The notes below the pieces were generated by a model, which ran no database searches, was not told where the DNA came from, and worked only from the letters and a program-made list of their open reading frames with translations. From assembly GCF_014201615.1 (NCBI RefSeq), contig NZ_JACHEU010000001.1, forward strand, positions 453,631 through 517,630: DNA of 64,000 nucleotides, written 5' to 3'. Shown here piece by piece: positions 54,500-63,526 of this stretch; position 1 is the first letter of the stretch, and each line of letters starts with the position of its first letter. Source of the stretch: Aquamicrobium lusatiense (GTDB lineage: Bacteria; Pseudomonadota; Alphaproteobacteria; Rhizobiales; Rhizobiaceae). A program made the translations under genes and the position numbers.

Positions 54500-56121
54500 C
54501 GGCCGGCCTCCATCTTCGGCGACGGCACCTGACGGGCCGACAGCACGCCTTCGATATAGGCATCCGGCGAGTGCAGCGATTGCGAGGTGGCATCGACATA
54601 GGCCATCACCGGCCCGGCCTTGACGGTCATCACCACACACAGCGCCAGCAGCAGCGCCACCGGCGCAAACTCCACCACCAGCACGCGCGGCACCACGCCC
54701 TCGATGGGCGGCGCCCAGAAGGTGCGGATACCGACGCGCAGCATGGCCACCATGGCAAACAGGCCCGAGATGATGAGTACGGCGAAGAAGGCCCAGGCCA
54801 TGCCGGAAATCGCGCCATCATCGCCGGCCGACAGCGCCGCCGACAGCAGCGCGAACTTGCCGAGGAAGCCCGACAGCGGCGGCAGCCCGGACAGGAGCAG
54901 CCCGCACAGCACGAAGCAGATGCCGAGAATGGCCAGCGTTGCCGGCAGGGTCACGCCGACCTCCTCGTCGATCTCCTCTTCTTCCGGATCGTCGCCATAG
55001 GCCTCCATCGTCACCGCAAGAACGTTGGCGGCGGGGTCCTGCGAGCGGTCGACCAGTTCAACCAGCAGGAACAGCGCGCCGATGGTGAGCGTGGAGGAGA
55101 CCATGTAGAACAGCGCGCCGGTGGTGACGCCGGCATCGGCCATGCCCACCGCGGCCAGCAGCGTGCCCGAGGAAACCAGAACGCTGTAGGAAACGAGGCG
55201 CGCCATGGCCTGCGAGGCCAGAACGCCGATGGTGCCGAAGGCCATCGTCACCAGACCGGCGACCAGCAGGCCGACGTCGCCGAAGCTGGCGGAATCGCCG
55301 GCGCGCGCGCCGAGCAGCAGCGGCGACAGGCGCAGCACCGCATAAACGCCGACCTTGGTCATGATCGAGAAGATCGCGGCAACGGGTGCCGCCGCCGCCG
55401 AATAGGCGCCCGGCAGCCAGAAGCACAGCGGCCAGATGCCGGCCTTGGTGAGGAAGGCGATGCCCAGAATGGCGGTTCCGGCCTCCAGAAGCGCCCTGTC
55501 CTGCGCCGGGACGGCCGGAATGCGCACGGCAAGGTCTGCCATGTTGAGCGTTCCGGTGACGCCATAGATGAGGCTGACGCCGATCAGGAACAGCATCGAG
55601 GCGGCGAGATTGACGGCGATGTAATGCATGCCGAAGCGCACCCGCGTCACACCCAGCCCATGCAGCATCAGCCCGTAGGAGGCGGCCAGCAGAACCTCGA
55701 AGAAGACGAACAGATTGAACAGATCGCCGGTGAGGAAAGCGCCGTTCAGGCCCATGAGCAGGAACTGGAACAGCGAATGGAAATGCGGGCCGGCCTTGTG
55801 CCAGCGCGCGAGCGAGAACACCAGCGCCGCAGTTGCCAGCAGGGCGGTCAGCAACAGCATCATGGCCGAAAGCCGGTCGACGACCAGCACGATGCCGTAA
55901 GGTGCGGCCCAGTTGCCCAGCAGATAGACGCTGGCCACCGAACCTTCGACATCGGCCTGAGCCACCAGCGTGCCGGCAATAAGAAGCAGGCCGAGCGTGG
56001 CCGCGATATTGACCAGCGACTTGAAAGTATGCCGTCTTTCGTCGAACAGGAGCAGGAATGCGCCTGTGACCAGCGGCAGGATGATGGGCGCTATATCGAG
56101 GTGATTGGCCAGCTGCATCAC
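54496..56121 (-). CDS. mrpD: Mrp antiporter subunit D
   Basis: A 541-residue membrane protein with about fourteen helices, related to the proton-pumping NuoN/NuoM family. It carries LTGDLFNLFVFFEVLLAASYGL (conserved Glu of TM5), KAGIWPLCFWLPGAYSAAAAPVAAIFSIMTKVGVYAV (conserved Lys of TM7-8 region) and FLGKFALLSAAL. A central acidic insert (DDPEEEEIDEEVG) is notable. It is part of the ion-translocating core with subunit A. Confidence 0.95.
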   Translation of the reverse strand: MMQLANHLDIAPIILPLVTGAFLLLFDERRHTFKSLVNIAATLGLLLIAGTLVAQADVEGSVASVYLLGNWAAPYGIVLVVDRLSAMMLLLTALLATAALVFSLARWHKAGPHFHSLFQFLLMGLNGAFLTGDLFNLFVFFEVLLAASYGLMLHGLGVTRVRFGMHYIAVNLAASMLFLIGVSLIYGVTGTLNMADLAVRIPAVPAQDRALLEAGTAILGIAFLTKAGIWPLCFWLPGAYSAAAAPVAAIFSIMTKVGVYAVLRLSPLLLGARAGDSASFGDVGLLVAGLVTMAFGTIGVLASQAMARLVSYSVLVSSGTLLAAVGMADAGVTTGALFYMVSSTLTIGALFLLVELVDRSQDPAANVLAVTMEAYGDDPEEEEIDEEVGVTLPATLAILGICFVLCGLLLSGLPPLSGFLGKFALLSAALSAGDDGAISGMAWAFFAVLIISGLFAMVAMLRVGIRTFWAPPIEGVVPRVLVVEFAPVALLLALCVVMTVKAGPVMAYVDATSQSLHSPDAYIEGVLSARQVPSPKMEAGR

Positions 56122-56459
56122 GGCTCCCTGCCGTCGACATGGTCGCTTCCGGTCAGACCGCGGGCCACGAGCATCACCACCAGAAACAGGGCTGTGGTGG
56201 CGAAGCCAATGACGATGGCGGTCAGCACCAGCGCCTGCGGTACCGGGTCGGTATAGGCTGTCGGGTCAACCGCGCCGCCCGTATCCAGCACCGGGGGCAC
56301 GCCGCTGCGCAGCCGCCCCATGGAAAAGATGAAGAGATTGACGCCATAGGCGATCAGCGACAGACCGACGATCACCTGATAGGTGCGCGGCCGCAGAAGC
56401 AGCCAGACGCCGGAGCCGACCAGAACGCCGATGGCGAGCGAGAGGGTCAGTTCGGTCAT
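56118..56459 (-). CDS. mrpC: Mrp antiporter subunit C
   Basis: A 113-residue protein related to NuoK, with three membrane helices. The family motif YQVIVGLSLIAYGVNLFIFSMGRLR is clear, as is DPVPQALVLTAIVIGFATTALFLVVM, which is strongly conserved in MrpC. It overlaps mrpAB and mrpD by four bases. Confidence 0.95.
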   Translation of the reverse strand: MTELTLSLAIGVLVGSGVWLLLRPRTYQVIVGLSLIAYGVNLFIFSMGRLRSGVPPVLDTGGAVDPTAYTDPVPQALVLTAIVIGFATTALFLVVMLVARGLTGSDHVDGREP

Positions 56460-59371
56460 TGCACCTCCTGCTCGGCAAGGGCCGCCGTCTTCGCCACCCT
56501 GAGCTTGCGGATGGACTGGTGTGCCAGCGCGATCAGCATCAGCACCGTGGCGCCGAGAACCAGTGCGAAGACGCCGAGATCGAAGAACAGGGCCGTCGCC
56601 GCCGGCACCTTGCCCACCACGGGCAGGTCCACATATTGCGCGTGCGACGTCAGGAAGGGATAGCCCAGTGCCCAGGAGCCCATGCCGGTGGCGGCAGCGA
56701 TCAGCAGCCCCCAGCCGATCCATTTGACCGGCAGCACCCTGAGCCGCTCCTCCACCCAGCGCGTTCCGGCAGCCAGATATTGCAGGATGAACGCCGAGGC
56801 CAGCGCAATGCCCGCCACGAAACCACCACCCGGCAGATCATGTCCGCGCAGGAACAGATAGGCCGACAGAACGATGATGACCGGGAACATCCACTGCATG
56901 ATGACGGAAGGCACATACAGATAGTCGCTGGCAATGGTGCCGGCGCCCGGCTTGGCGGCAGGATCATCCGCCGACTGTCGGCGCTGCTGGTCGGTCGAGC
57001 CGACACTCTCCGGTGCGGGGCGGAAGCGGCGCAGCAGCACGAAGACGGTGATGGCGACGATGCCGAGAACGGTAATCTCGCCGAACGTGTCGAAGCCGCG
57101 GAAATCGACGAGGATCACGTTGACGACATTGGTGCCGCCGCCCAGCGGGTAGGCGTTCTCCACGAAGTAATCGGCAATGGTCTGCGGCGGCCGGCGCGCC
57201 ATCACCGCGTAGGAGATGATCGCCATGCCGAGCCCGCAGGCAATCGCCATCGCAAAGTCGCGGTAGCGGCGCAGTTGCGCCCAGAACGCCTGCACAGGCG
57301 TCTCGACCTCCTGGAACCGCTGCGGCAGCCAGCGCAGGCCAAGCAGGATCAGCACCGTGGTGACGACTTCCACCAGAAGCTGGGTCAGCGCCAGATCGGG
57401 CGCGGAAAGCCACACGAAGGTGATGCAGGTGATCAGCCCCGCGCCGCTCAGCAGCATGAGAGCGACCAGACGGTGGAACTTCGCCTGATAGGCGGCCCCG
57501 ATGGCGCAGGCCATCCCAAGCAGCCACAGCGCGGAGAAGACCAGATCGCTGCTGGCCGGCAACTTGACATCCGGCAGCATCGGCCCCCGCCACAGCGACA
57601 GGATGCCGGCAATGAAGGCGATGGCGACCAGCAGGCGCAACTGGGGCTGCAGACGGCGGGTTCCGAGCCACCCTTCGAGGAAACGCGCCCAGCGCCATGA
57701 CACGGTGACCATGACCTGCTCGAAGATGCGCTGTCCGTTGATCCGCCGGAAGAAGGGCGGCCCCTCCTCGCTCGTCGCCAGATAGGTGCGGATGACGAGG
57801 AACATCAGAACGCCGGCGACCAGCGCCACGATGCTCATCATCAGCGGCAGGTTGAAGCCGTGCCACACGGACAGGCTGTAATAGGGCGTGGAATCGCCGA
57901 GCACCGAAACCACCGCGCTGTGCAGGTAGGGGCCGATGGTGCGCCCCGGAACGATGCCGACGATGAGGCATATCAGTACCAGCAGGAGCACCGGCAGGCG
58001 CATGAAGAAGGGCGGTTCGTGCGGCTCATGCGGCAGGGGTTCGGGCGCCTTGCCGAAGAAGACGCTGTGAATGAAGCGGATCGAATAGGTGACGGCGAAG
58101 GTGCTGGCGATGACGGCGGCATAGGGCGCGATGGTATCCAGCCACGAATCGGCATGGTGCTCGATCGCCTCGGCGAAGAACATCTCCTTGGACAGGAAGC
58201 CGTTGAGCAGCGGCACGCCCGCCATGGCCGCGCTCGCCACCATGGCGAGCGTCGCCGTGATCGGCATGGCGCTGAGCAGCCCGCCGAGGCGGCGCATGTC
58301 GCGCGTTCCCGTTTCATGATCGATGATGCCGGCGGCCATGAACAGCGACGCCTTGAAGGTGGCATGGTTCATCATGTGGAAGATGGCGGCGACCGCGCCC
58401 AGCGGACTTCCCAGGCTGAGCAGCATGGTGATGAGGCCGAGATGGCTGATCGTCGAATAGGCGAGCAGGCCCTTGATGTCCTGCTGGAAGATCGAGAAGA
58501 AGGCTCCCAGAACCAGCGTGATCATACCGGCCAGACCGACGATGAAGAACCACTCATAGGTGCCTGCCAGCACCGGCCACATCCGTGTCATCAGGAAGAC
58601 GCCGGCCTTGACCATCGTGGCCGAGTGCAGAAAGGCCGAAACCGGCGTCGGTGCGGCCATGGCGTTCGGCAGCCAGAACTGGAACGGAAACTGCGCGCTC
58701 TTGGTGAAGGCGCCGAGCAGCACGAGGATCAGGATCGGCGTGTAGAGATCATGCTCGCGCAGCAGATTTCCGGAGGCCAGCACCTCGTCCAGATCATAGC
58801 TGCCGACCACATGCCCGATCAGCAGCATGCCGGCCAGCAGCGCAAGCCCGCCGATGCCGGTGACGGTCAGCGACATGCGCGCCCCATCGCGCGCCGCCGG
58901 ATTGTGATGCCAGTAGCCGATCAGCAGGAAGGAGAAGACGCTCGTCATCTCCCAGAAAATCACCAGCTGGATGAGGTTGCCGGACAGAACGACGCCCAGC
59001 ATCGATCCCGCAAAGGCGAGGAAAAACATGTAGAAGCGCGGAATGGGATCTTCCGGCGACATGTAGTAGCGCGTGTAGATCACCACCAGGAAGCCGATAC
59101 CGGAAATCAGCATGGCGAACATCCAGGCAAAGCCGTCGAGACGGAAGACCAGCTCCAGTCCGAGCTCCGGCACCCAGCTGATTTCCTGACGAACCGCATT
59201 GCCCGCGGCGATGTCCGGATAAGACATCATCACCACGATGAAAATGACGAGCATCACGCCGCCGGCCAGCCATGCTTCGGCATTGCGTGCATTGGACGGC
59301 AGCAGCGCGGCGACAGCGCTCGCCACGAACGGCAGCACAATCATCCAGATGAGAGACGCGCCGCCCAGCAT
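56456..59371 (-). CDS. mrpAB: fused Mrp antiporter subunits A and B
   Basis: A 971-residue membrane protein. The NuoL-like A part (about 1-770) has ARYYMSPEDPIPRFYMFFLAFAGSMLG-like sequence, MTSVFSFLLIGYWH and HSATMVKAGVFLMTRMWPVLAG with conserved Glu and Lys residues. From about residue 800 it reads as MrpB (FPVIIVLSAYLFLRGHDLPGGGFVAGIALASAFILQYLAAG). Fusion of A and B is typical of group 2 Mrp operons of rhizobia. ATG at 59371 is preferred because AAGGA lies seven bases upstream; ATG at 59416 would add 15 residues. The complex exports Na+ or K+ for pH and salt tolerance. Confidence 0.94.
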   Translation of the reverse strand: MLGGASLIWMIVLPFVASAVAALLPSNARNAEAWLAGGVMLVIFIVVMMSYPDIAAGNAVRQEISWVPELGLELVFRLDGFAWMFAMLISGIGFLVVIYTRYYMSPEDPIPRFYMFFLAFAGSMLGVVLSGNLIQLVIFWEMTSVFSFLLIGYWHHNPAARDGARMSLTVTGIGGLALLAGMLLIGHVVGSYDLDEVLASGNLLREHDLYTPILILVLLGAFTKSAQFPFQFWLPNAMAAPTPVSAFLHSATMVKAGVFLMTRMWPVLAGTYEWFFIVGLAGMITLVLGAFFSIFQQDIKGLLAYSTISHLGLITMLLSLGSPLGAVAAIFHMMNHATFKASLFMAAGIIDHETGTRDMRRLGGLLSAMPITATLAMVASAAMAGVPLLNGFLSKEMFFAEAIEHHADSWLDTIAPYAAVIASTFAVTYSIRFIHSVFFGKAPEPLPHEPHEPPFFMRLPVLLLVLICLIVGIVPGRTIGPYLHSAVVSVLGDSTPYYSLSVWHGFNLPLMMSIVALVAGVLMFLVIRTYLATSEEGPPFFRRINGQRIFEQVMVTVSWRWARFLEGWLGTRRLQPQLRLLVAIAFIAGILSLWRGPMLPDVKLPASSDLVFSALWLLGMACAIGAAYQAKFHRLVALMLLSGAGLITCITFVWLSAPDLALTQLLVEVVTTVLILLGLRWLPQRFQEVETPVQAFWAQLRRYRDFAMAIACGLGMAIISYAVMARRPPQTIADYFVENAYPLGGGTNVVNVILVDFRGFDTFGEITVLGIVAITVFVLLRRFRPAPESVGSTDQQRRQSADDPAAKPGAGTIASDYLYVPSVIMQWMFPVIIVLSAYLFLRGHDLPGGGFVAGIALASAFILQYLAAGTRWVEERLRVLPVKWIGWGLLIAAATGMGSWALGYPFLTSHAQYVDLPVVGKVPAATALFFDLGVFALVLGATVLMLIALAHQSIRKLRVAKTAALAEQEVQ

Positions 59372-59458
59372 GCGGTGATCCTTGGATAGAGTCGAGACGA
59401 TATTGCCTGATTTCATCCATTATGGTTGAATCTACCGCCGTACTGCAAGGGCTGATCG

Positions 59459-59722
59459 ATGCAAATATTTCCCGAACAGTGTCGGGCCGCGCGTGGCCTT
59501 CTGAACTGGACACAGGACCGGCTCGCCAGCGCTGCCGGCGTTTCGCGCAGCACGATCAAGGATTTTGAATGCCACCGCCACGCGCTTCAGCGCGGCTCCG
59601 AAGAGCTGGTCATCAGGGCATTCACGCGCTGCGGCGTCGAGCTGCTGTTCGACACAGATGGCGCGGGCATCGGCGTGCGCATGGAAAAAGCAGGCAACCT
59701 GCCGGTCGCTGCACGATCCTGA
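59459..59722 (+). CDS. small XRE-type helix-turn-helix protein
   Basis: An 87-residue protein. The HTH is QCRAARGLLNWTQDRLASAAGVSRSTIKDFECHRHALQRGSEELVIRAF, a Cro/C1-type fold, followed by a short basic tail (FDTDGAGIGVRM...). It has no effector domain. GCAAGGG precedes the ATG. It is divergent from the Mrp operon with 87 bases between start codons, so it could regulate that operon. Short HTH proteins of this kind also occur alone in many rhizobial genomes. Confidence 0.82.
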   Translation: MQIFPEQCRAARGLLNWTQDRLASAAGVSRSTIKDFECHRHALQRGSEELVIRAFTRCGVELLFDTDGAGIGVRMEKAGNLPVAARS

Positions 59723-59731
59723 AAAGGCAAA

Positions 59732-59759
59732 CCGGCCGCCCTCTTTTCGAGGCGGCCGG
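59732..59759. terminator. hairpin between the XRE gene and the aminotransferase gene
   Basis: A perfect 9-base-pair stem (ccggccgcc / ggcggccgg) with a 10-base loop between two converging genes, followed by a short pyrimidine tract on the plus strand. Confidence 0.65.
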
Positions 59760-59802
59760 CTTCCATAAGTCGCACGGCGGGCAAGGCCCGTAATGAAGGG
59801 GA

Positions 59803-61173
59803 TCAGCCCTTTACTTCAGGCAGCGAGGCGTCGAGAGCTTTTTTCACCGCCGCGACCATGTCGTCGACCTGGCTCTCGGTGATGATCAGCGGCGGGCAGA
59901 AGCCCAGCGTATCGCCCATGTTGCGCGAGATGACGCCGTTTTCCTGCAGATGGCCATTGACCAGCAGGCCGAGCGCGCCGGCATTCTTCCACGGTGCCCT
60001 GGTGGCCTTGTCGGCCACCAGCTCGACGCCGGCGATCAGGCCGACGCCGCGCACTTCGCCAACCAGTTCATGATCCGCCAGCTCGCGCAGGCGCTTCTGC
60101 ATGTGGGCGCCGACCCGCTTTGCATTGCCGACCAGATCGTTCTCCTCGATGATTCTGAGGTTTTCGAGCGCGACAGCCGCCGGAACCGGATGGCCACCGG
60201 CGGTATAGCCATGGCCGAACGTCCCGATGCGGTTGCTCTCGTCGGCCAGCGGCTGGTAGACGCGATCGTTGATGAGCAGCGCAGAGATCGGCAGATAGGA
60301 CGAGGACAGCTGCTTCGACATCACGAGGATGTCGGGCCTGATGCCGAAGGTCTCGCAGCCGAACATGCTGCCGGTGCGGCCGAAACCGCAGATGACCTCG
60401 TCGGCGACCAGCAGAATGTCGTATTTCGCCAGAACCGCCTGGATCTTCTCCCAGTAGGTGGCCGGCGGAACGACGACGCCGCCGGCGCCCATCACCGGCT
60501 CGCCGATGAAAGCGGCAATCGTATCCGGACCTTCCGCGAGGATGAGCTGCTCGAGTTCATCGGCGAGGCGCGTGGCGAAAGCCTCCTCGCTCTCGCCGGG
60601 CTGCGCATCGCGATAGTGATGCGGCGTGCCGGTGTGGATCACATTGGCGATCGGCAGGTCGAAGGAAATGTGGTTGTTGGGCAGGCCGGTCAGGCTGGCC
60701 GAGGCAATGGTGACGCCGTGATAGCCGCGCTTGCGGGAGATGATCTTCTTCTTCTGCGGCTGGCCCAGCGCATTGGAGCGATACCAGATCATCTTCATGG
60801 CCGTGTCATTGGCTTCCGAGCCGGAATTGGTGAAGAACACCTTGCTCATTGGCACGGGCGCGATCGACACCAACTTCTCGGCCAGATCGATCACCGGCGC
60901 ATGACTTTTGTGCGTGAAATTATGATAGAAAGGCAGCTGTTTCATCTGCCGCGTGGCGGCATCGACGAGACGCTGCTCTGAGAAGCCGACCGCCACGCTC
61001 CACAGCCCCGCCATCGCTTCGATGTAACGCTTGCCCGATGCATCCTCGACATAGATGCCGTCGCCCTTTTCGATGACCAGCGGCCCGATTTCCTCATGCC
61101 TGCGGGCATTGGTGTAGGAATGCATGTGGTAGCTTATATCGCGGGCTTCGACTGAGTTCGGCTGGGCTGTCAT
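59803..61173 (-). CDS. class III aminotransferase (omega-amino acid:pyruvate type)
   Basis: A 456-residue PLP enzyme. The aminotransferase III pattern is clear: FFTNSGSEANDTAMKMIWYRSNALGQPQKKKIISRKRGYHGVT, EVICGFGRTGSMFGCETFGIRPD, and the PLP lysine in VMSKQLSSSYLPISALLI. Sequence style fits omega-amino acid or GABA/putrescine:pyruvate transaminases. ATG at 61173 has AAGGAG five bases upstream and is preferred to 61188. It lies about 190 bases downstream of the succinate-semialdehyde dehydrogenase gene on the same strand, suggesting a GABA-like degradation pair. Confidence 0.9.
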   Translation of the reverse strand: MTAQPNSVEARDISYHMHSYTNARRHEEIGPLVIEKGDGIYVEDASGKRYIEAMAGLWSVAVGFSEQRLVDAATRQMKQLPFYHNFTHKSHAPVIDLAEKLVSIAPVPMSKVFFTNSGSEANDTAMKMIWYRSNALGQPQKKKIISRKRGYHGVTIASASLTGLPNNHISFDLPIANVIHTGTPHHYRDAQPGESEEAFATRLADELEQLILAEGPDTIAAFIGEPVMGAGGVVVPPATYWEKIQAVLAKYDILLVADEVICGFGRTGSMFGCETFGIRPDILVMSKQLSSSYLPISALLINDRVYQPLADESNRIGTFGHGYTAGGHPVPAAVALENLRIIEENDLVGNAKRVGAHMQKRLRELADHELVGEVRGVGLIAGVELVADKATRAPWKNAGALGLLVNGHLQENGVISRNMGDTLGFCPPLIITESQVDDMVAAVKKALDASLPEVKG

Positions 61174-61239
61174 GACGGCTCCTTGCATTCGGGTTCAGGC
61201 AGGCAGGGAAAAGCGCGCTGCCATTATGGTATTTGATGC

Positions 61240-61268
61240 ATCATGTTTTCGGGCAGATGCATTGTCAA
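61240..61268 (-). promoter_or_regulatory. promoter of the aminotransferase gene with overlapping palindrome
   Basis: On the minus strand TTGACA (61268-61263) and CATGAT (61245-61240) are 17 bases apart. The perfect palindrome TGATGCATCA (61234-61243) overlaps the -10 hexamer, a good place for a repressor. Further tgcat motifs lie at 61257 and 61275. Confidence 0.6.
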
Positions 61269-61321
61269 TGTCAGTGCATTGGTCCACGCGGGGGACCGAC
61301 ATCCCCGGCTTCATAACAGAA

Positions 61322-61344
61322 AAGGCCGGGACGAACCCGGCCTT
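61322..61344 (-). terminator. terminator of the semialdehyde dehydrogenase gene
   Basis: A perfect 9-base-pair stem (aaggccggg / cccggcctt) with a 5-base loop and a four-base T-run on the minus strand, 20 bases after the stop codon. Confidence 0.85.
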
Positions 61345-61363
61345 CGATGCATGATAAAAAGTC

Positions 61364-62800
61364 CTAAACGCCGGACTGGCTGACGAATTTGGTCACCAGA
61401 TAGGCTTCGAGCGCTTCGGTGCCGCCTTCCGAACCATAGCCGCTGTCCTTGATGCCGCCGAAGGGCACTTCCGGCAGCGCCAGACCCAGATGATTGAGGG
61501 TCAGCATGCCGGTTTCCAGTTCCTGCCCGAGCGCGGTTGCCGTCTTTGCCGAGGAGGTGAAGGCATAGGCGGCAAGCCCGTAAGGCAGGCGGTTGGCCTC
61601 GGCGATGACGTCATCGAAACCGCTGAACGGCGCGACCAGCGCCACCGGCCCGAACGGCTCCTCGTTCATGATGCGCATGTCGCCGGTCACGCCCGACAGC
61701 ACGGTCGGCTCGTAGAAGCTGCCCTTGTTGCCGATGCGCTTGCCGCCGGTTTCCAGCTTCGCGCCCTGGCTGACCGCTTCGGAGATCAGCGTGTCGACCG
61801 CCTGCACCCGGCGCTCATTGACCAGCGGGCCCATTTTCGTGCCCTCGGCCAGACCATCGCCGACCTTGATGGATTTCACGCGGCCAACGAACTTTTCCAG
61901 AAATGGCTGGTAGGCCTGCTCCTGAATGAGGAAGCGCGTGGGCGACACGCACACCTGCCCGGCATTGCGGAACTTCGATGCCGCCAGCAGCTCGGCCGCC
62001 TTGTCGAGATCGGCGTCGTCGAACACGATCGCCGGCGCGTGGCCGCCGAGCTCCATCGTCGCCCGCTTCATGTGCTGGCCGGCGAGTGCGGCCAGATGCT
62101 TGCCCACAGGCACCGAGCCGGTGAACGAGACCTTGCGGATGACCGGATGCGGAACCAGATAGCCCGATATGTCGGGCGGGTTGCCGTAGACGAGGTTGAG
62201 CACGCCGTCCGGCAGGCCGGCATCCCTGAAGATATCGGCCAGGGCGGCCGGCGAGGCCGGCGTTTCCTCCGGCGGCTTGACGATGATGGAGCAGCCGGTG
62301 GCCAGTGCTGCGGCAATCTTGCGCACCGCCTGCGAGACCGGGAAGTTCCACGGCGTGAAGGCGGCAACCGGGCCGACCGGCTCCTTCACCACGAGCTGAT
62401 AGATGCCTTCGGCGCGGGCCGGCACCACCCGGCCATAGGTGCGGCGGCCTTCCTCGGCGCACCAGTCGATGATGTCGGCGGAGCCGTGAATCTCGATGAG
62501 CGCCTCTGCCAGCGGCTTGCCCTGCTCCATCGTCAGAAGCCCGGCAATGCGCGGCGCGCGCTCGCGCATCAGGCGGGCGGCCTCGCGTAGCACCTTACTG
62601 CGCTCGAAAGGCGAAACCTTGCGCCATGTGCGGAAACCACGCTCGGCAGCCGCAAGTGCCCGGTCGAGATCCGCCGGCGTGGCACAGGCCACCGTGCCGA
62701 TCACCTCACCCGTCGCCGGGTTGAGTACGTCCATCGTCCTGCCGTCCGAAGCCGCGCTCCACGCGCCATCGATGAAGAGTTCTGTCTGCGGATACATCAT
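61364..62800 (-). CDS. gabD: NAD(P)-dependent succinate-semialdehyde dehydrogenase-like aldehyde dehydrogenase
   Basis: A 478-residue aldehyde dehydrogenase. Catalytic Cys284 in [11 protein letters not shown] and general-base Glu250 in [14 protein letters not shown] are present, as are NAD-site [34 protein letters not shown] and GSVPVGKHL. It is closest in style to succinate-semialdehyde dehydrogenases. The ATG at 62800 is chosen from two adjacent ATGs, and MERDGMMYP at 62815 is another possibility. Its placement before a class III aminotransferase gene suggests oxidation of the semialdehyde made by that enzyme. Confidence 0.9.
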   Translation of the reverse strand: MMYPQTELFIDGAWSAASDGRTMDVLNPATGEVIGTVACATPADLDRALAAAERGFRTWRKVSPFERSKVLREAARLMRERAPRIAGLLTMEQGKPLAEALIEIHGSADIIDWCAEEGRRTYGRVVPARAEGIYQLVVKEPVGPVAAFTPWNFPVSQAVRKIAAALATGCSIIVKPPEETPASPAALADIFRDAGLPDGVLNLVYGNPPDISGYLVPHPVIRKVSFTGSVPVGKHLAALAGQHMKRATMELGGHAPAIVFDDADLDKAAELLAASKFRNAGQVCVSPTRFLIQEQAYQPFLEKFVGRVKSIKVGDGLAEGTKMGPLVNERRVQAVDTLISEAVSQGAKLETGGKRIGNKGSFYEPTVLSGVTGDMRIMNEEPFGPVALVAPFSGFDDVIAEANRLPYGLAAYAFTSSAKTATALGQELETGMLTLNHLGLALPEVPFGGIKDSGYGSEGGTEALEAYLVTKFVSQSGV

Positions 62801-62987
62801 GCCATCCCGTTCCATAGCCGGTGTCGAGGAATTGCGAAATCGAAGGCGACGCATCGGCTCGGGAGAGAGCTGACGCACGCACCCGGCTGCTCTAGACGAT
62901 GCACCCCGCCCATGGAAAGGGCTTTCGCCCGCGCATGTCGCCGCATGGAGTGCGGCTTGCATTGAGCGTTACGGCACACCATGATTA

Positions 62988-63005
62988 CCTCATCAATAGT
63001 TGAGG
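62988..63005. promoter_or_regulatory. imperfect SoxR box in front of soxR
   Basis: CCTCATCAATAGTTGAGG keeps the outer CCTCA/TGAGG half-sites of the 18-base SoxR box. It lies just upstream of the soxR ATG, consistent with autoregulation. Confidence 0.6.
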
Positions 63006-63012
63006 TTTGACC

Positions 63013-63462
63013 ATGCCCAAAAAGCCGGCCGCCGTTCTCACGGTGGGCGAGGTGGCGCGGCGCTCCGGCATAGCCGTCTCGACCGTGCATTTTTACGAAG
63101 CTAAGGGTCTGATCGAGGGCTGGCGCACGCAGGGCAACCAGCGCCGCTATCACCGCGCGGTGCTGCGCCGCATCGCCATCATCCGCATCGCGCAGCGCGC
63201 CGGCATTCCGCTGGCGCGCATCCGTGAGGCGCTGACCGATCTGCCGCATGACCATGTGCCGAATGCCCGCGACTGGCAGAAGTTCACCGACGAGTGGCGC
63301 GGCATGCTCGACGACCGCATCACGCGCCTGCTCCAGCTTCGCGATCAGATCGCCAGTTGCATCGGCTGCGGCTGCCTGTCTCTGGAGGAGTGCCCGCTGC
63401 GCAACCCTGATGACGTGATGGGCGAAGAAGGGGCCGGACCCCGGCGGCTGAAGCTGCGATAA
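63013..63462 (+). CDS. soxR: redox-sensitive transcriptional activator SoxR
   Basis: A 149-residue MerR-family protein. The N-terminal HTH is LTVGEVARRSGIAVSTVHFYEAKGLIEGWRTQGNQRRYHRAVLRRIAIIRIAQRAGIPL. The C-terminal cluster C116-x2-C119-x-C121-x5-C127 is the [2Fe-2S] site that senses redox-active drugs and superoxide. In non-enteric bacteria SoxR usually controls efflux pumps or monooxygenases rather than soxS. Here the next gene is an MFS transporter with a SoxR box in its promoter. ATG at 63013 fits the family better than TTG at 63007. Confidence 0.96.
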   Translation: MPKKPAAVLTVGEVARRSGIAVSTVHFYEAKGLIEGWRTQGNQRRYHRAVLRRIAIIRIAQRAGIPLARIREALTDLPHDHVPNARDWQKFTDEWRGMLDDRITRLLQLRDQIASCIGCGCLSLEECPLRNPDDVMGEEGAGPRRLKLR

Positions 63463-63468
63463 AGGCGC

Positions 63469-63499
63469 TTGACCTCAACCAAGGTTGAGGTCCTACAAG
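63469..63499 (+). promoter_or_regulatory. SoxR-controlled promoter of the MFS gene
   Basis: CCTCAACCAAGGTTGAGG (63473-63490) is a perfect-arm 18-base SoxR box. It fills the spacer between TTGACC (63469-63474) and TACAAG (63494-63499), which is 19 bases long. The over-long spacer with a central palindrome is the hallmark of MerR/SoxR-activated promoters. Confidence 0.9.
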
Positions 63500-63526
63500 G
63501 CTTGTCGACCAAAACAGGAGTCGACA

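Noticed and set aside
54493..56256. Long His/Gln-rich open frame opposite mrpD (587 codons)
   Set aside because: The composition is the mirror of a hydrophobic membrane protein read in antisense. mrpD carries all family motifs on the other strand.
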